DNA from: Pseudomonas bubulae
GTDB taxonomy: Bacteria; Pseudomonadota; Gammaproteobacteria; Pseudomonadales; Pseudomonadaceae
DNA length: 64,000 bases
Assembly (NCBI RefSeq): GCF_037023725.1
Contig: NZ_CP146077.1
Span: 4,315,001 to 4,379,000, forward strand
Reading direction: 5' to 3'
Part shown: piece after piece, positions 56,603-64,000 of the stretch
Numbering within the stretch: position 1 is the first letter of the stretch
How the letters are laid out: each line of letters opens with the position of its first letter
Made by a program: the position numbers and the translations under genes
Notes under the pieces: model-generated
Seen by the model: the letters and a program-made list of their open reading frames with translations, nothing else
What the model was told of the DNA's origin: nothing
Databases searched by the model: none

Positions 56603-58492
56603 ATGAATAAAAACCTGCGTTTCAGTCATAAAATCCTGCTTGCCGCGTCCCTGATCGTAATAGCCGCCTTTTCGCTATTTACGCTGTATAACGACTACTT
56701 GCAACGCAACGCCATCCGCAACAACCTGGACAACTACCTGCACGAGATGGGCAGTGTCACGGCCAATAACATTCAGACCTGGCTCGGTGGCCGGATCCTG
56801 CTGGCGCAAAACCTCGCTGAATCCATCGCCCTGACTCCAGAGCCCGCCCAGGTGGCCAGCCTGCTGGAACAAAAAACCCTGAGCAGTACCTTTATGTCGG
56901 TTTATTTTGGTGACAGCCAAGGCGGATTTACCATTCGCCCTGACAGCAAGATGCCTGACGGCTACGACCCGCGCACCCGGCCCTGGTACAAGGATGCGTT
57001 CAACAGCAGCAGCTCCAGCCTGACCAAACCCTATATAGATGCTGCCACCGGACAGATGGTCATTACCATCGCGGCCCCGGTAAAAAAGGGCTCTCAAACC
57101 CTGGGTGTGGTCGGCGCCGACATGACCCTGCAAGCCATCACCGACAGCATCAACGCGCTGAATTTCAACGGCATGGGTTACGCCTTTCTGATCAATGCCG
57201 ACGGCGAAATCCTGGTGCACCCGGACAAGAGCCTGGCCACCAGGAACCTGAAGGACATCTATCCGCAGGACACTCCCGCGATCACCACTGCGTTCAGCGA
57301 GATCCAGGCCAATGGCAAAACCCGGATCGTAAGCTTCACCCCGATCAAAGGGCTGGGCTCAGCCAACTGGTACATCGGCCTGTCGGTTGACAAGCAGCAG
57401 GCTTTCGCAGCGCTCAGTGAGTTCCGTACTTCGGCAATCATTGCCACGGTTATCGCCGTGGTTTCGATCATCGCCCTGCTCGGCCTGTTGATTCGCCTGC
57501 TGATGCAACCGCTGCACGTGATGACCCGCGCCATGCAGAATATTGCCGAAGGCGAAGGTGACCTGACGCGCCGCCTGGTGGTGGAGTCCCAGGATGAATT
57601 CGGTACCCTGGGCAGCGCATTCAACCGTTTTGTCGAGCGCATTCACGCTTCCATCAGCGAAGTGGCCTCGGCCACCGGCCAGGTCAACGAGGTGGTCCTG
57701 CGGGTTGTCAGCGCTTCCAACTCATCGATGCTCAACTCTGACGAACAGGCCAGCCGCACCAGTAGCGTCGCCGCTGCTATCAACGAACTGGGCGCCGCCG
57801 CACAGGAGATCGCCCGCAACGCCGCCCAGGCCTCGCACCAGGCCAGCGATGCTCGCGGCCTTGCCGAGGAAGGCCAGGAAGTGGTCGAACGCAGCATCAG
57901 CTCGATGCAGAAGCTGTCGCAAATGCTTGGCACCTCCAGCGGTCATATCGAGTCGCTTAACGACAAGACGGTGAATATCGGTCAAATCCTGGAGGTGATC
58001 ACCAGCATTTCCCAGCAAACCAACCTGCTGGCCCTTAACGCCGCCATTGAAGCAGCTCGTGCTGGCGAAGCCGGGCGTGGCTTTGCCGTGGTCGCCGATG
58101 AAGTGCGCAACCTGGCACACCGCACCCAGGAATCGGCGCAGCAAGTGCAGAAAATGATCGAAGAATTGCAGATCAGTGCCCGAGGCTCAGTGAGCACCAT
58201 GGAAGAAAGCCAGCGTCACAGCCAGGACAGCGTGGAAATCGCCAACCGCGCGGGCGAGCGCCTGATCAGCGTGACCGAACGCATTGGTGAAATCGACGGC
58301 ATGAACCAGTCTGTCGCCACGGCAACCGAGGAACAAACCTCGGTGGTCGAGTCGATCAATATGGACATTACCGAGATCAATACGCTGAATCAGGAAGGCG
58401 TCGAAAACCTTCAATCAACCCTTCGCGCGTGTTCCGATCTGGAACAGCAGGCTGCCCGCCTGAAGCATCTGGTGGGCAGTTTCAGGATTTAG
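56603..58492 (+). CDS. Methyl-accepting chemotaxis protein, PctA-like amino-acid receptor
   Basis: 629 residues: first span about 9-29, periplasmic double-Cache domain to about 275, second span, HAMP, and a signalling hairpin with the invariant tip [16 protein letters not shown]. Tyr121, Arg126, Trp128, Tyr129, Asp146 and Asp173 sit exactly where I recall the amino-acid-binding motif in P. aeruginosa PctA, so it should sense amino acids. Position beside purU also matches pctA. It lacks the C-terminal pentapeptide for CheR binding. Confidence 0.9.
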   Translation: MNKNLRFSHKILLAASLIVIAAFSLFTLYNDYLQRNAIRNNLDNYLHEMGSVTANNIQTWLGGRILLAQNLAESIALTPEPAQVASLLEQKTLSSTFMSVYFGDSQGGFTIRPDSKMPDGYDPRTRPWYKDAFNSSSSSLTKPYIDAATGQMVITIAAPVKKGSQTLGVVGADMTLQAITDSINALNFNGMGYAFLINADGEILVHPDKSLATRNLKDIYPQDTPAITTAFSEIQANGKTRIVSFTPIKGLGSANWYIGLSVDKQQAFAALSEFRTSAIIATVIAVVSIIALLGLLIRLLMQPLHVMTRAMQNIAEGEGDLTRRLVVESQDEFGTLGSAFNRFVERIHASISEVASATGQVNEVVLRVVSASNSSMLNSDEQASRTSSVAAAINELGAAAQEIARNAAQASHQASDARGLAEEGQEVVERSISSMQKLSQMLGTSSGHIESLNDKTVNIGQILEVITSISQQTNLLALNAAIEAARAGEAGRGFAVVADEVRNLAHRTQESAQQVQKMIEELQISARGSVSTMEESQRHSQDSVEIANRAGERLISVTERIGEIDGMNQSVATATEEQTSVVESINMDITEINTLNQEGVENLQSTLRACSDLEQQAARLKHLVGSFRI

Positions 58493-58668
58493 GCTTCAGG
58501 CACACGCTGCATGCCTGCAGCGTCTAGCTCCTGCGCCCAAAGCTCGGCGGCACCGGGGAAGTCGGTGCCGTCCTCGGGGCTGAGGGCATCCGGGTCATAG
58601 CGACTCAGACAGCCCTCACCCAAGGTCGGTGGAGCACTGGATGTCGCCTTGTCGAGTGGATCGCTCAT
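58489..58668 (-). CDS. Small acidic conserved-type hypothetical protein
   Basis: 59 residues from the ATG at 58668 (M-S-D-P-L-D-K-A); another ATG six codons upstream is possible. Acidic, no span, no motif I recognise apart from [10 protein letters not shown]. It converges with and overlaps the end of the chemoreceptor gene by four bases. Codon use looks natural for this genome, but the call rests on that alone. Confidence 0.5.
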   Translation of the reverse strand: MSDPLDKATSSAPPTLGEGCLSRYDPDALSPEDGTDFPGAAELWAQELDAAGMQRVPEA

Positions 58669-58690
58669 CACATCCTCCGCCGGCAATCCT

Positions 58691-58712
58691 TCGCGAGCAG
58701 GCTCGCTCCCAC
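58691..58712. repeat. Single REP half-element
   Basis: TCGCGAGCAGGCTCGCTCCCA, the same family as the other two REP sites, here as one copy upstream of the small acidic gene and downstream of purU. Confidence 0.75.
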
Positions 58713-58731
58713 TGCGTTAATCAATAACCGA

Positions 58732-59580
58732 TCAGAACACTACAGTCTTGTTGCCATGCACCAGCACGCGATCTTCAAGGTGATAACGCAAGCCACGGGC
58801 CAGTACCATTTTCTCGACATCACGGCCGAAACGCACCATATCCTCAATGCTGTCACTGTGGCTGACACGTACCACGTCCTGCTCGATGATAGGACCGGCA
58901 TCCAGCTCTTCAGTCACATAATGGCAGGTTGCACCGATCAGCTTCACGCCCCGCATCGAGGCCTGGTGATAAGGCTTGGCGCCGACAAACGACGGCAGGA
59001 AGCTGTGGTGGATATTGATGACCTGGCCGGCATATTCGCTGCACAGGTCAGGTGGCAGGATTTGCATGTAACGGGCCAGTACCACCACTTCGGCAGCATG
59101 GTGCTTGACCAGACGCGAGACTTCGGCGAAAGCCGGCTCCTTGTTCTTCGGGTCAACCGGTACGTGATAGAACGGGATGCCATGCCACTCGACCATGCTG
59201 CGCAGGTCATCGTGATTGGAGATCACGCAGGAAATATCGCAGTCCAGTTCATCGCTGTGCCAGCGGTGCAGCAGATCTGCCAGGCAGTGGGATTCGCGGC
59301 TCGCCATCAATACCACGCGTTTTTTCTGCGCCGTATCGGTAATGCGCCACTCCATCGAGAACTCTTCGGCGATCGGGGCAAATGCCTCACGAAACGCCTC
59401 CAGCCCGAACGGCAGGGAATCGGCACGAATCTCGTGACGCATAAAGAACCAACCGCTCTGGTCGTCCGAGTGGTGGCTTGCTTCAGTGATCCAGCCATTG
59501 TGGGAGGCAAGGAAATTGCTGACCTTGGCGACAATGCCGACGCCGTCGGGGCACGCAATCACCAACCGAAAAGTGCGCAT
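58732..59580 (-). CDS. purU: Formyltetrahydrofolate deformylase
   Basis: 282 residues. An N-terminal ACT domain (F-R-L-V-I-A-C-P-D-G-V-G-I-V-A-K-V) is followed by the formyltransferase-like core with N-I-H-H-S-F-L-P-S-F and the catalytic Asp in E-E-L-D-A-G-P-I-I. It splits 10-formyl-THF into formate and THF, supplying formate to PurT and balancing one-carbon pools, with regulation by Met and Gly known in E. coli. Monocistronic here. Confidence 0.95.
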   Translation of the reverse strand: MRTFRLVIACPDGVGIVAKVSNFLASHNGWITEASHHSDDQSGWFFMRHEIRADSLPFGLEAFREAFAPIAEEFSMEWRITDTAQKKRVVLMASRESHCLADLLHRWHSDELDCDISCVISNHDDLRSMVEWHGIPFYHVPVDPKNKEPAFAEVSRLVKHHAAEVVVLARYMQILPPDLCSEYAGQVINIHHSFLPSFVGAKPYHQASMRGVKLIGATCHYVTEELDAGPIIEQDVVRVSHSDSIEDMVRFGRDVEKMVLARGLRYHLEDRVLVHGNKTVVF

Positions 59581-59929
59581 GAGGGGAAAACTCCAAAAAC
59601 TTTACTAAGGCCGCCATTCTAGCGAGTGCGCAGCAAAACTGCAGTATTCGTTACAGCTCGGCACCTGCGCCATCGGGTCGCGCACCGAAGGTGCCACACC
59701 AGCATCGACGTGGCCTGCACTGCAATGGACGGACACTTGCCGATGTTATTGATCGTCCATATTAACCTCACTGTAGCGCGGTGTATTTAATAGCGCGCAT
59801 ATTCTCGAGGGCAAAGTTAATGAATAAAATTTTAAATTAAATAGCCCTTTCATGTTTACTTGCAGTAACTGTCTGACTACTATTGCGCCACTGTCTCCCT
59901 GACATCCTTTTCAACATAAGGTTATCCTC
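59581..59929. promoter_or_regulatory. AT-rich control region upstream of mvaT
   Basis: About 350 bases, the last 150 strongly AT-rich (for example 59811-59850), an unusual composition for this genome. MvaT-family proteins bind AT-rich DNA and are known to control their own genes, so self-binding here is likely. AAGG lies before the mvaT ATG. No promoter boxes are claimed. Confidence 0.5.
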
Positions 59930-60307
59930 ATGTCCTTGATCAACGAATATCGTGCAACCGAAGAAGCCATCAAAGAACTGCAAGCCCGCCTGAAGAACCT
60001 GTCCGAAGACGACAAACTTCAAACCGAGCTGGAATTTGAAGGCAAACTGCGCACGCTGATGGGCGAATACCAAAAATCGCTACGCGATATCATCGCTCTG
60101 CTGGATCCGGAATCCAAAGTTAGCAAAGCACCTCGCGGCGTTGTTAAAACCACCGGCACCAAACGTGCCCGTAAGGTTAAACAATACAAAAACCCACACA
60201 ATGGTGAAGTGATTGAAACCAAAGGTGGCAACCACAAAACTCTGAAAGAGTGGAAAGCCAAGTGGGGCGGCGACGTGGTTGAAGGTTGGGCTACTTTGCT
60301 CGACTAA
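59930..60307 (+). CDS. mvaT: H-NS-like xenogeneic silencer MvaT
   Basis: 125 residues. The N-terminal coiled coil (residues 1-60, E-E-A-I-K-E-L-Q-A-R-L-K-N-L) oligomerises; the C-terminal domain (about 80-125, K-Q-Y-K-N-P-H-N-G-E-V-I-E-T-K-G-G-N-H-K-T-L) binds the minor groove of AT-rich DNA. MvaT is the Pseudomonas counterpart of H-NS and silences AT-rich acquired DNA such as the cdi tip and the accessory patch in this window. The place next to purU and sbcB matches mvaT of P. aeruginosa; the paralogue MvaU/MvaV is an alternative name. Confidence 0.95.
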   Translation: MSLINEYRATEEAIKELQARLKNLSEDDKLQTELEFEGKLRTLMGEYQKSLRDIIALLDPESKVSKAPRGVVKTTGTKRARKVKQYKNPHNGEVIETKGGNHKTLKEWKAKWGGDVVEGWATLLD

Positions 60308-60343
60308 GTGACACCGGGCCCGCAACTATTTTGCGATGCCACT

Positions 60344-60371
60344 AAAAAACGCCAGCATGCTGGCGTTTTTT
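60344..60371. terminator. Bidirectional terminator between mvaT and sbcB
   Basis: A perfect palindrome AAAAAACGCCAG-CATG-CTGGCGTTTTTT between the convergent genes. Confidence 0.92.
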
Positions 60372-60383
60372 ATTGCCTGTGTT

Positions 60384-61835
60384 TTAGTCCGCACTCTCGG
60401 CGGGCGGGCTCAGCCCGACACGCCGGCTCAATGCCTGGGCATAGCGCTGCCATTCGCCCAGAAGCTTTAGCTGGGCCGGCGTGGCACTGCGCGACAGCTC
60501 ATCTGCTGCCTGCATAAAGCTGTCCAGGGTCAAAGGCGCACCCATGGCCGGATCCGACAAACGCTGCTGGCAGAAGATATGCCAACGCTGCTGTTCTTGT
60601 TCACTCAGGGTATGTGGAAAGTTTCGGGCGCGGTATCGAAACAATAATTCGGGCAAGCGCTCATCATCAAATGGCCATGTATCTTTGGCCAATTGCTCCG
60701 GGTCACTGTGCCTGACCTGCTCACACAGTCGACGGTCTCGATCGCCAATAAACCCGTCATACAATTGCTGCTCCGGATCTTCACTGGGGGTAAAGTCTTC
60801 GCGGGCATAAATGGCCGACAACTTTTCCTGCCAAACTTGCTGAGCCTCAACAAGGCTCCGGGCTCGCGCGTGATAGAGGTCCATGTCCAGTTGCAATCGC
60901 TGTTGGTCCTGGGCACGCACTACATTCAAGGGGGCGACCACCGGGCAACGATTAACTTGAATCAGCTTTAGCCCAATGGGTAATTGACCGTCGGGTAAAT
61001 CTTCACGCCGGGTATAGAGCATCTTGCGCAACGCTGCGGCGTCCATCTCCAGTAAAGGCTGAGGGTCTAAGTGCAGGTCGTAGACAATCAGAGCATTACG
61101 ATTCTTTGGGTGCCAACCCAGCGGCAAGACCACACCGGCATAATGTCTGGCCGCGGAAAAACGCCCCGAGATATGCAGCATGGGCTGCAATAGCCGAATT
61201 TGATCAAGCACACGTTGTTTGCTGCGCAACTGGAATAACCAGTCATATAACTTGGGTTGTTTGTCACGAATCAGCCGGGCCAGCGCAATGGTTGCCCGTA
61301 CATCGGACAACGCATCGTGGGCCTGGCCATGATCAATCCCGTTAGCCGCCGTCAACCGTTCAAGCTTGAGCGTCACCCGCCCCTCTTCCTCTGGCCAGAC
61401 GATGCCTTCAGGCCGCAGGGCATAGGCTGTTCGCACCACATCAATGAGGTCCCAGCGACTGTTGCCACCCTGCCATTCACGTGCATAAGGGTCGAAGAAG
61501 TTTCGGTAGAGACTGTAGCGCGTTACCTCATCATCAAAGCGCAACGAGTTGTAGCCCGCCCCGCAAGTGCCGGGCAGTGCCAGCTGGGCATGGGTGCGAG
61601 TCATGAACTCGGCTTCGCCCAGGCCCTTGTCTTCGAGACGAGCGGGCGTGATGCCGGTGATCAGGCAGGCCATGGGATGAGGGAGGATATCGTCGCTTGG
61701 CTGACAATAGAGGTTGACCGGCTGATCAATCTCGTTGAGTTCAAGGTCGGTGCGGATGCCGGCCACTTGCACCGCCCGGTCGCAGCGCGGGTTGATACCA
61801 GTGGTTTCGTAGTCGTACCAGAAGATAGAGGTCAC
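60384..61835 (-). CDS. sbcB: Exodeoxyribonuclease I
   Basis: 483 residues. DEDDh 3'-5' exonuclease: Asp8 and Glu10 in Y-D-Y-E-T-T-G, G-Y-N-S-L-R-F-D-D-E, and H-D-A-L-S-D-V-R-A-T give the metal-binding acids and His. An SH3-like and helical C-terminal part follows, where SSB's tail binds. It digests single-stranded DNA and takes part in recombination and mismatch repair. Normal length. Confidence 0.95.
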   Translation of the reverse strand: MTSIFWYDYETTGINPRCDRAVQVAGIRTDLELNEIDQPVNLYCQPSDDILPHPMACLITGITPARLEDKGLGEAEFMTRTHAQLALPGTCGAGYNSLRFDDEVTRYSLYRNFFDPYAREWQGGNSRWDLIDVVRTAYALRPEGIVWPEEEGRVTLKLERLTAANGIDHGQAHDALSDVRATIALARLIRDKQPKLYDWLFQLRSKQRVLDQIRLLQPMLHISGRFSAARHYAGVVLPLGWHPKNRNALIVYDLHLDPQPLLEMDAAALRKMLYTRREDLPDGQLPIGLKLIQVNRCPVVAPLNVVRAQDQQRLQLDMDLYHARARSLVEAQQVWQEKLSAIYAREDFTPSEDPEQQLYDGFIGDRDRRLCEQVRHSDPEQLAKDTWPFDDERLPELLFRYRARNFPHTLSEQEQQRWHIFCQQRLSDPAMGAPLTLDSFMQAADELSRSATPAQLKLLGEWQRYAQALSRRVGLSPPAESAD

Positions 61836-61902
61836 GGGGTGTTCCTGAGCAGTAGACCCGGACAGTCTAGGCGCTCAAACCCGGGCAAGACCAGCCCCGG
61901 GG

Positions 61903-62262
61903 CTATGCAGAGGCTTGCAGGGGCTGGAAGCTGAAGTAGCGCTGCAAGGCACTGATCAAACCGCTGTACTCGGCGGGTGGCTGATACAGGATAAACCCGG
62001 AATCGTAATAATGCGGCGTTAGATCCTCACGGCACCACAGGCAACGCGCTGTCAGGTCGATAAACTGCACCTCCCCATCGGCACCGGGAAGCTTGATCCG
62101 AAACTCGAAATTGGCGTCGACCAACATCGGTAACTGGCTGATCAGCATCAACCCGCCATCAGACACATTGCCCAGATAGCCAATAGGCTTGTCCGTGAAC
62201 CGATTGAACACTTTCAGGAAAAACGTCAGTTGGTGCCGCTGGATAAGCCGTTCGATAACCAT
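61903..62262 (-). CDS. PilZ-domain protein
   Basis: 119 residues if started at the ATG at 62262 (M-V-I-E-R-L-I-Q-R-H-Q-L); the frame is open to 62349. It shows the PilZ layout: an N-terminal R-H-Q-L segment with G-N-V-S-D-G-G-L as the D/N-x-S-x-x-G motif, and a beta-barrel ending H-Y-Y-D-S-G-F. PilZ domains bind cyclic di-GMP, but the usual R-x-x-x-R is changed here (E-R-L-I-Q-R-H), so binding is not sure. Partner unknown. Confidence 0.7.
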   Translation of the reverse strand: MVIERLIQRHQLTFFLKVFNRFTDKPIGYLGNVSDGGLMLISQLPMLVDANFEFRIKLPGADGEVQFIDLTARCLWCREDLTPHYYDSGFILYQPPAEYSGLISALQRYFSFQPLQASA

Positions 62263-62501
62263 GTTCAACTTCACTATAGAGAGGCCATTCAGCATGGCCG
62301 CGCTGGCGTCTCGAAACGCCCTGTCCCCCACATCCGGGCCAACAGTCACGTGTAGATCTGCCCGCCATCTTCACCTGAAGCTCGACATATCAAGCAGCGA
62401 CAGAGCGAGTCATCCGTTTGTGTACCAAGAGAAACAAAAAACACTCGAACGAATTTGATATTAGCCAACCGGGCACAAATGACCAGTTTAAATTTCGCCC
62501 A

Positions 62502-62882
62502 TCATGGAATGCTTACAGGCACTGCCTGGGCAGTAGTGCCGGGGCCCGGGATGAACCTGAGAATGCGCAATGTCTCGATCCGAGCCTTGGCCCGGTAGGC
62601 GTACTCGCTCTTGGGAAATTCGTTGATGATGTACTGGTAAGTCTGGGACGCATCCAAGTAAAACTTCGTACGCTCAAGACACAGTCCACGGAGCATAGCT
62701 GTTTGTGGCCAAATGTACGGGCGACTACGACTGTCGCGATCAACCTCGGACAACTCAAGCATTACCGTTTCACAATTGCCCCGGTCGTAAGCACGATAGG
62801 CATTGTTCAAATGATGGTTCATCGACCAACGGGTACAGCCGGTCGCACTGGCGACCAAGATTAAAACGAGCACGATTCGCAT
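62502..62882 (-). CDS. Small TPR-like lipoprotein
   Basis: 126 residues from the ATG at 62882 with AGGAG nine bases ahead. The signal peptide ends in the lipobox S-A-T-G-C, so it is a lipoprotein. The rest is helical, with two TPR-like helix pairs (A-Y-R-A-Y-D-R-G-N-C and D-A-S-Q-T-Y-Q-Y-I-I-N-E-F-P-K-S-E-Y-A). It may serve as a scaffold in the envelope; no family name is claimed. Its own short unit between the PilZ gene and pykA. Confidence 0.75.
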   Translation of the reverse strand: MRIVLVLILVASATGCTRWSMNHHLNNAYRAYDRGNCETVMLELSEVDRDSRSRPYIWPQTAMLRGLCLERTKFYLDASQTYQYIINEFPKSEYAYRAKARIETLRILRFIPGPGTTAQAVPVSIP

Positions 62883-63044
62883 GGGGCATCTCCTGTTCAT
62901 AACAGTGTATCGACCCCACGGCCAGATTCTTCAGACAACAGACCCGATGCACCACAACTTAAGCAGAAAGTAGTGCAGAGGAACAATGACTACAGCCAAA
63001 GACCATAGTAGCCTTTGGCAGCGCTTGAACTCAGGAGTCTTTGC

Positions 63045-64000
63045 ATGTCTGTTCGTCGAACCAAAATTGTTGCCACACTTGGCCCTGCCAGCAATTCACC
63101 GGAAATGCTGGAACAGCTGATCCTCGCTGGCCTGGACGTTGCCCGTCTGAACTTTTCCCACGGCACCCCCGACGAGCACAAGGCTCGCGCCAAGCTGGTA
63201 CGTGACATCGCTGCCAAGCACGGTCGTTTCGTAGCCCTGCTGGGTGACCTGCAAGGCCCGAAAATTCGTATCGCCAAATTTGCCAACAAAAAGATCGAGC
63301 TGAAGATCGGTGATCAATTCACCTTCTCCACCAGCCATCCGTTGACCGAAGGCAACCAGCAAGTGGTCGGCATCGACTACCCGGACCTGGTTAAAGACTG
63401 CGGCGTCGGCGACGAGCTGCTGCTCGATGACGGCCGTGTGGTGATGCGTGTAGACACTGCCACCGACGACGCCCTGCACTGCACCGTGCTGATCGGCGGC
63501 CCACTGTCCGACCACAAAGGCATCAACCGTCGCGGTGGTGGCCTGACCGCACCGGCCCTGACTGAAAAAGACAAGGCCGACATCAAGCTGGCTGCCGAAA
63601 TGCAAGTCGACTACCTGGCCGTGTCGTTCCCGCGTGACGCTGCCGACATGGAATACGCCCGCCAACTGCGCGACGAAGCCGGCGGTACTGCCTGGCTGGT
63701 AGCGAAGATTGAACGCGCCGAAGCCGTAGCCGATGACGAAACCCTCGACGGCCTGATCAAGGCCAGCGACGCGGTGATGGTTGCCCGTGGCGACCTCGGT
63801 GTTGAAATCGGCGATGCCGAGCTGGTGGGCATCCAGAAGAAAATCATTCTGCACGCACGTCGCCACAATAAAGCGGTGATCGTGGCAACCCAGATGATGG
63901 AGTCGATGATCCAGAACCCGATGCCAACTCGTGCCGAAGTGTCCGACGTTGCCAACGCCGTTCTCGACTACACCGACGCCGTGATGCTCTCGGCTGAAAG
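63045..64000 (+). CDS. pykA: Pyruvate kinase, 5' part (runs off the window)
   Basis: The ATG at 63045 has AGGAG nine bases ahead; 318 residues are visible and the frame is open at the window edge. [14 protein letters not shown] starts the barrel. [11 protein letters not shown] binds nucleotide, and [18 protein letters not shown] and the [10 protein letters not shown] active site are all present. The enzyme makes pyruvate and ATP from phosphoenolpyruvate. Position matches pykA (type II) of P. aeruginosa. The C-terminal effector domain lies outside the window. Confidence 0.95.
   Translation, partial: MSVRRTKIVATLGPASNSPEMLEQLILAGLDVARLNFSHGTPDEHKARAKLVRDIAAKHGRFVALLGDLQGPKIRIAKFANKKIELKIGDQFTFSTSHPLTEGNQQVVGIDYPDLVKDCGVGDELLLDDGRVVMRVDTATDDALHCTVLIGGPLSDHKGINRRGGGLTAPALTEKDKADIKLAAEMQVDYLAVSFPRDAADMEYARQLRDEAGGTAWLVAKIERAEAVADDETLDGLIKASDAVMVARGDLGVEIGDAELVGIQKKIILHARRHNKAVIVATQMMESMIQNPMPTRAEVSDVANAVLDYTDAVMLSAE

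Overview
The window reads as chromosome of a Pseudomonas of the broad fluorescens/fragi lineage. Three gene blocks match, in content and order, what I recall of the Pseudomonas core genome: aspS-yebC-ruvCAB-ybgC-tolQRAB-oprL(pal)-cpoB-queE-queC-tRNA-Lys; yajQ/panE/sensor kinase/mutT/GST/argJ/secA/dciA; and a Pct-type chemoreceptor/purU/mvaT/sbcB/pykA. Other signs are MvaT in place of H-NS, an OprD-family porin, Pseudomonas-type REP hairpins and a G+C content close to 60 %. The species is inference.

Left part (1-25.8 kb), accessory. It opens with the 3' end of an acyl-CoA dehydrogenase/DszC-like flavoprotein. Next come an exported alpha/beta hydrolase, an exported cupin, and a divergent AraC regulator/Fsr-like MFS exporter pair. 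A complete contact-dependent inhibition (CDI) locus lies on the minus strand: cdiB (17353-15635), a 3391-residue cdiA (15604-5429) and a small immunity gene (5432-4995). The cdiA tip and its immunity gene are visibly AT-richer than the rest, and I recognise neither the toxin nor the immunity family. A LysR regulator is divergent from two short-chain dehydrogenases. From about 20.8 to 25.7 kb the DNA is a degraded accessory patch. It holds a cyclic-nucleotide-binding-like putative lipoprotein, a GNAT enzyme, a frameshifted MFS remnant, an OafA-type acyltransferase with its middle deleted, an orphan PBECR2-like nuclease and a conjugation-like coiled-coil protein. The patch ends at tRNA-Lys next to queC, a known island integration site in pseudomonads.

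Middle (25.7-48.2 kb), core. The minus-strand housekeeping run covers queuosine synthesis (queE, queC), the Tol-Pal envelope machine, Holliday-junction processing (ruvCAB), yebC and aspS. Further right are an RHH regulator, a membrane/cold-shock fusion protein, slyX, a HIT protein, an OprD-family porin, mscS, yajQ, panE, an orphan sensor kinase and a PduO-type cobalamin adenosyltransferase.

Right (48.2-64 kb), core. It holds a Nudix/thiamine-phosphate-synthase-like fusion, a GST, argJ, secA, dciA, a YjgR-type ATPase, a PctA-like amino-acid chemoreceptor, purU, mvaT, sbcB, a PilZ protein, a small TPR-like lipoprotein and the 5' part of pykA, which runs off the window. Strong hairpin terminators separate most units, and three REP elements sit in intergenic gaps.
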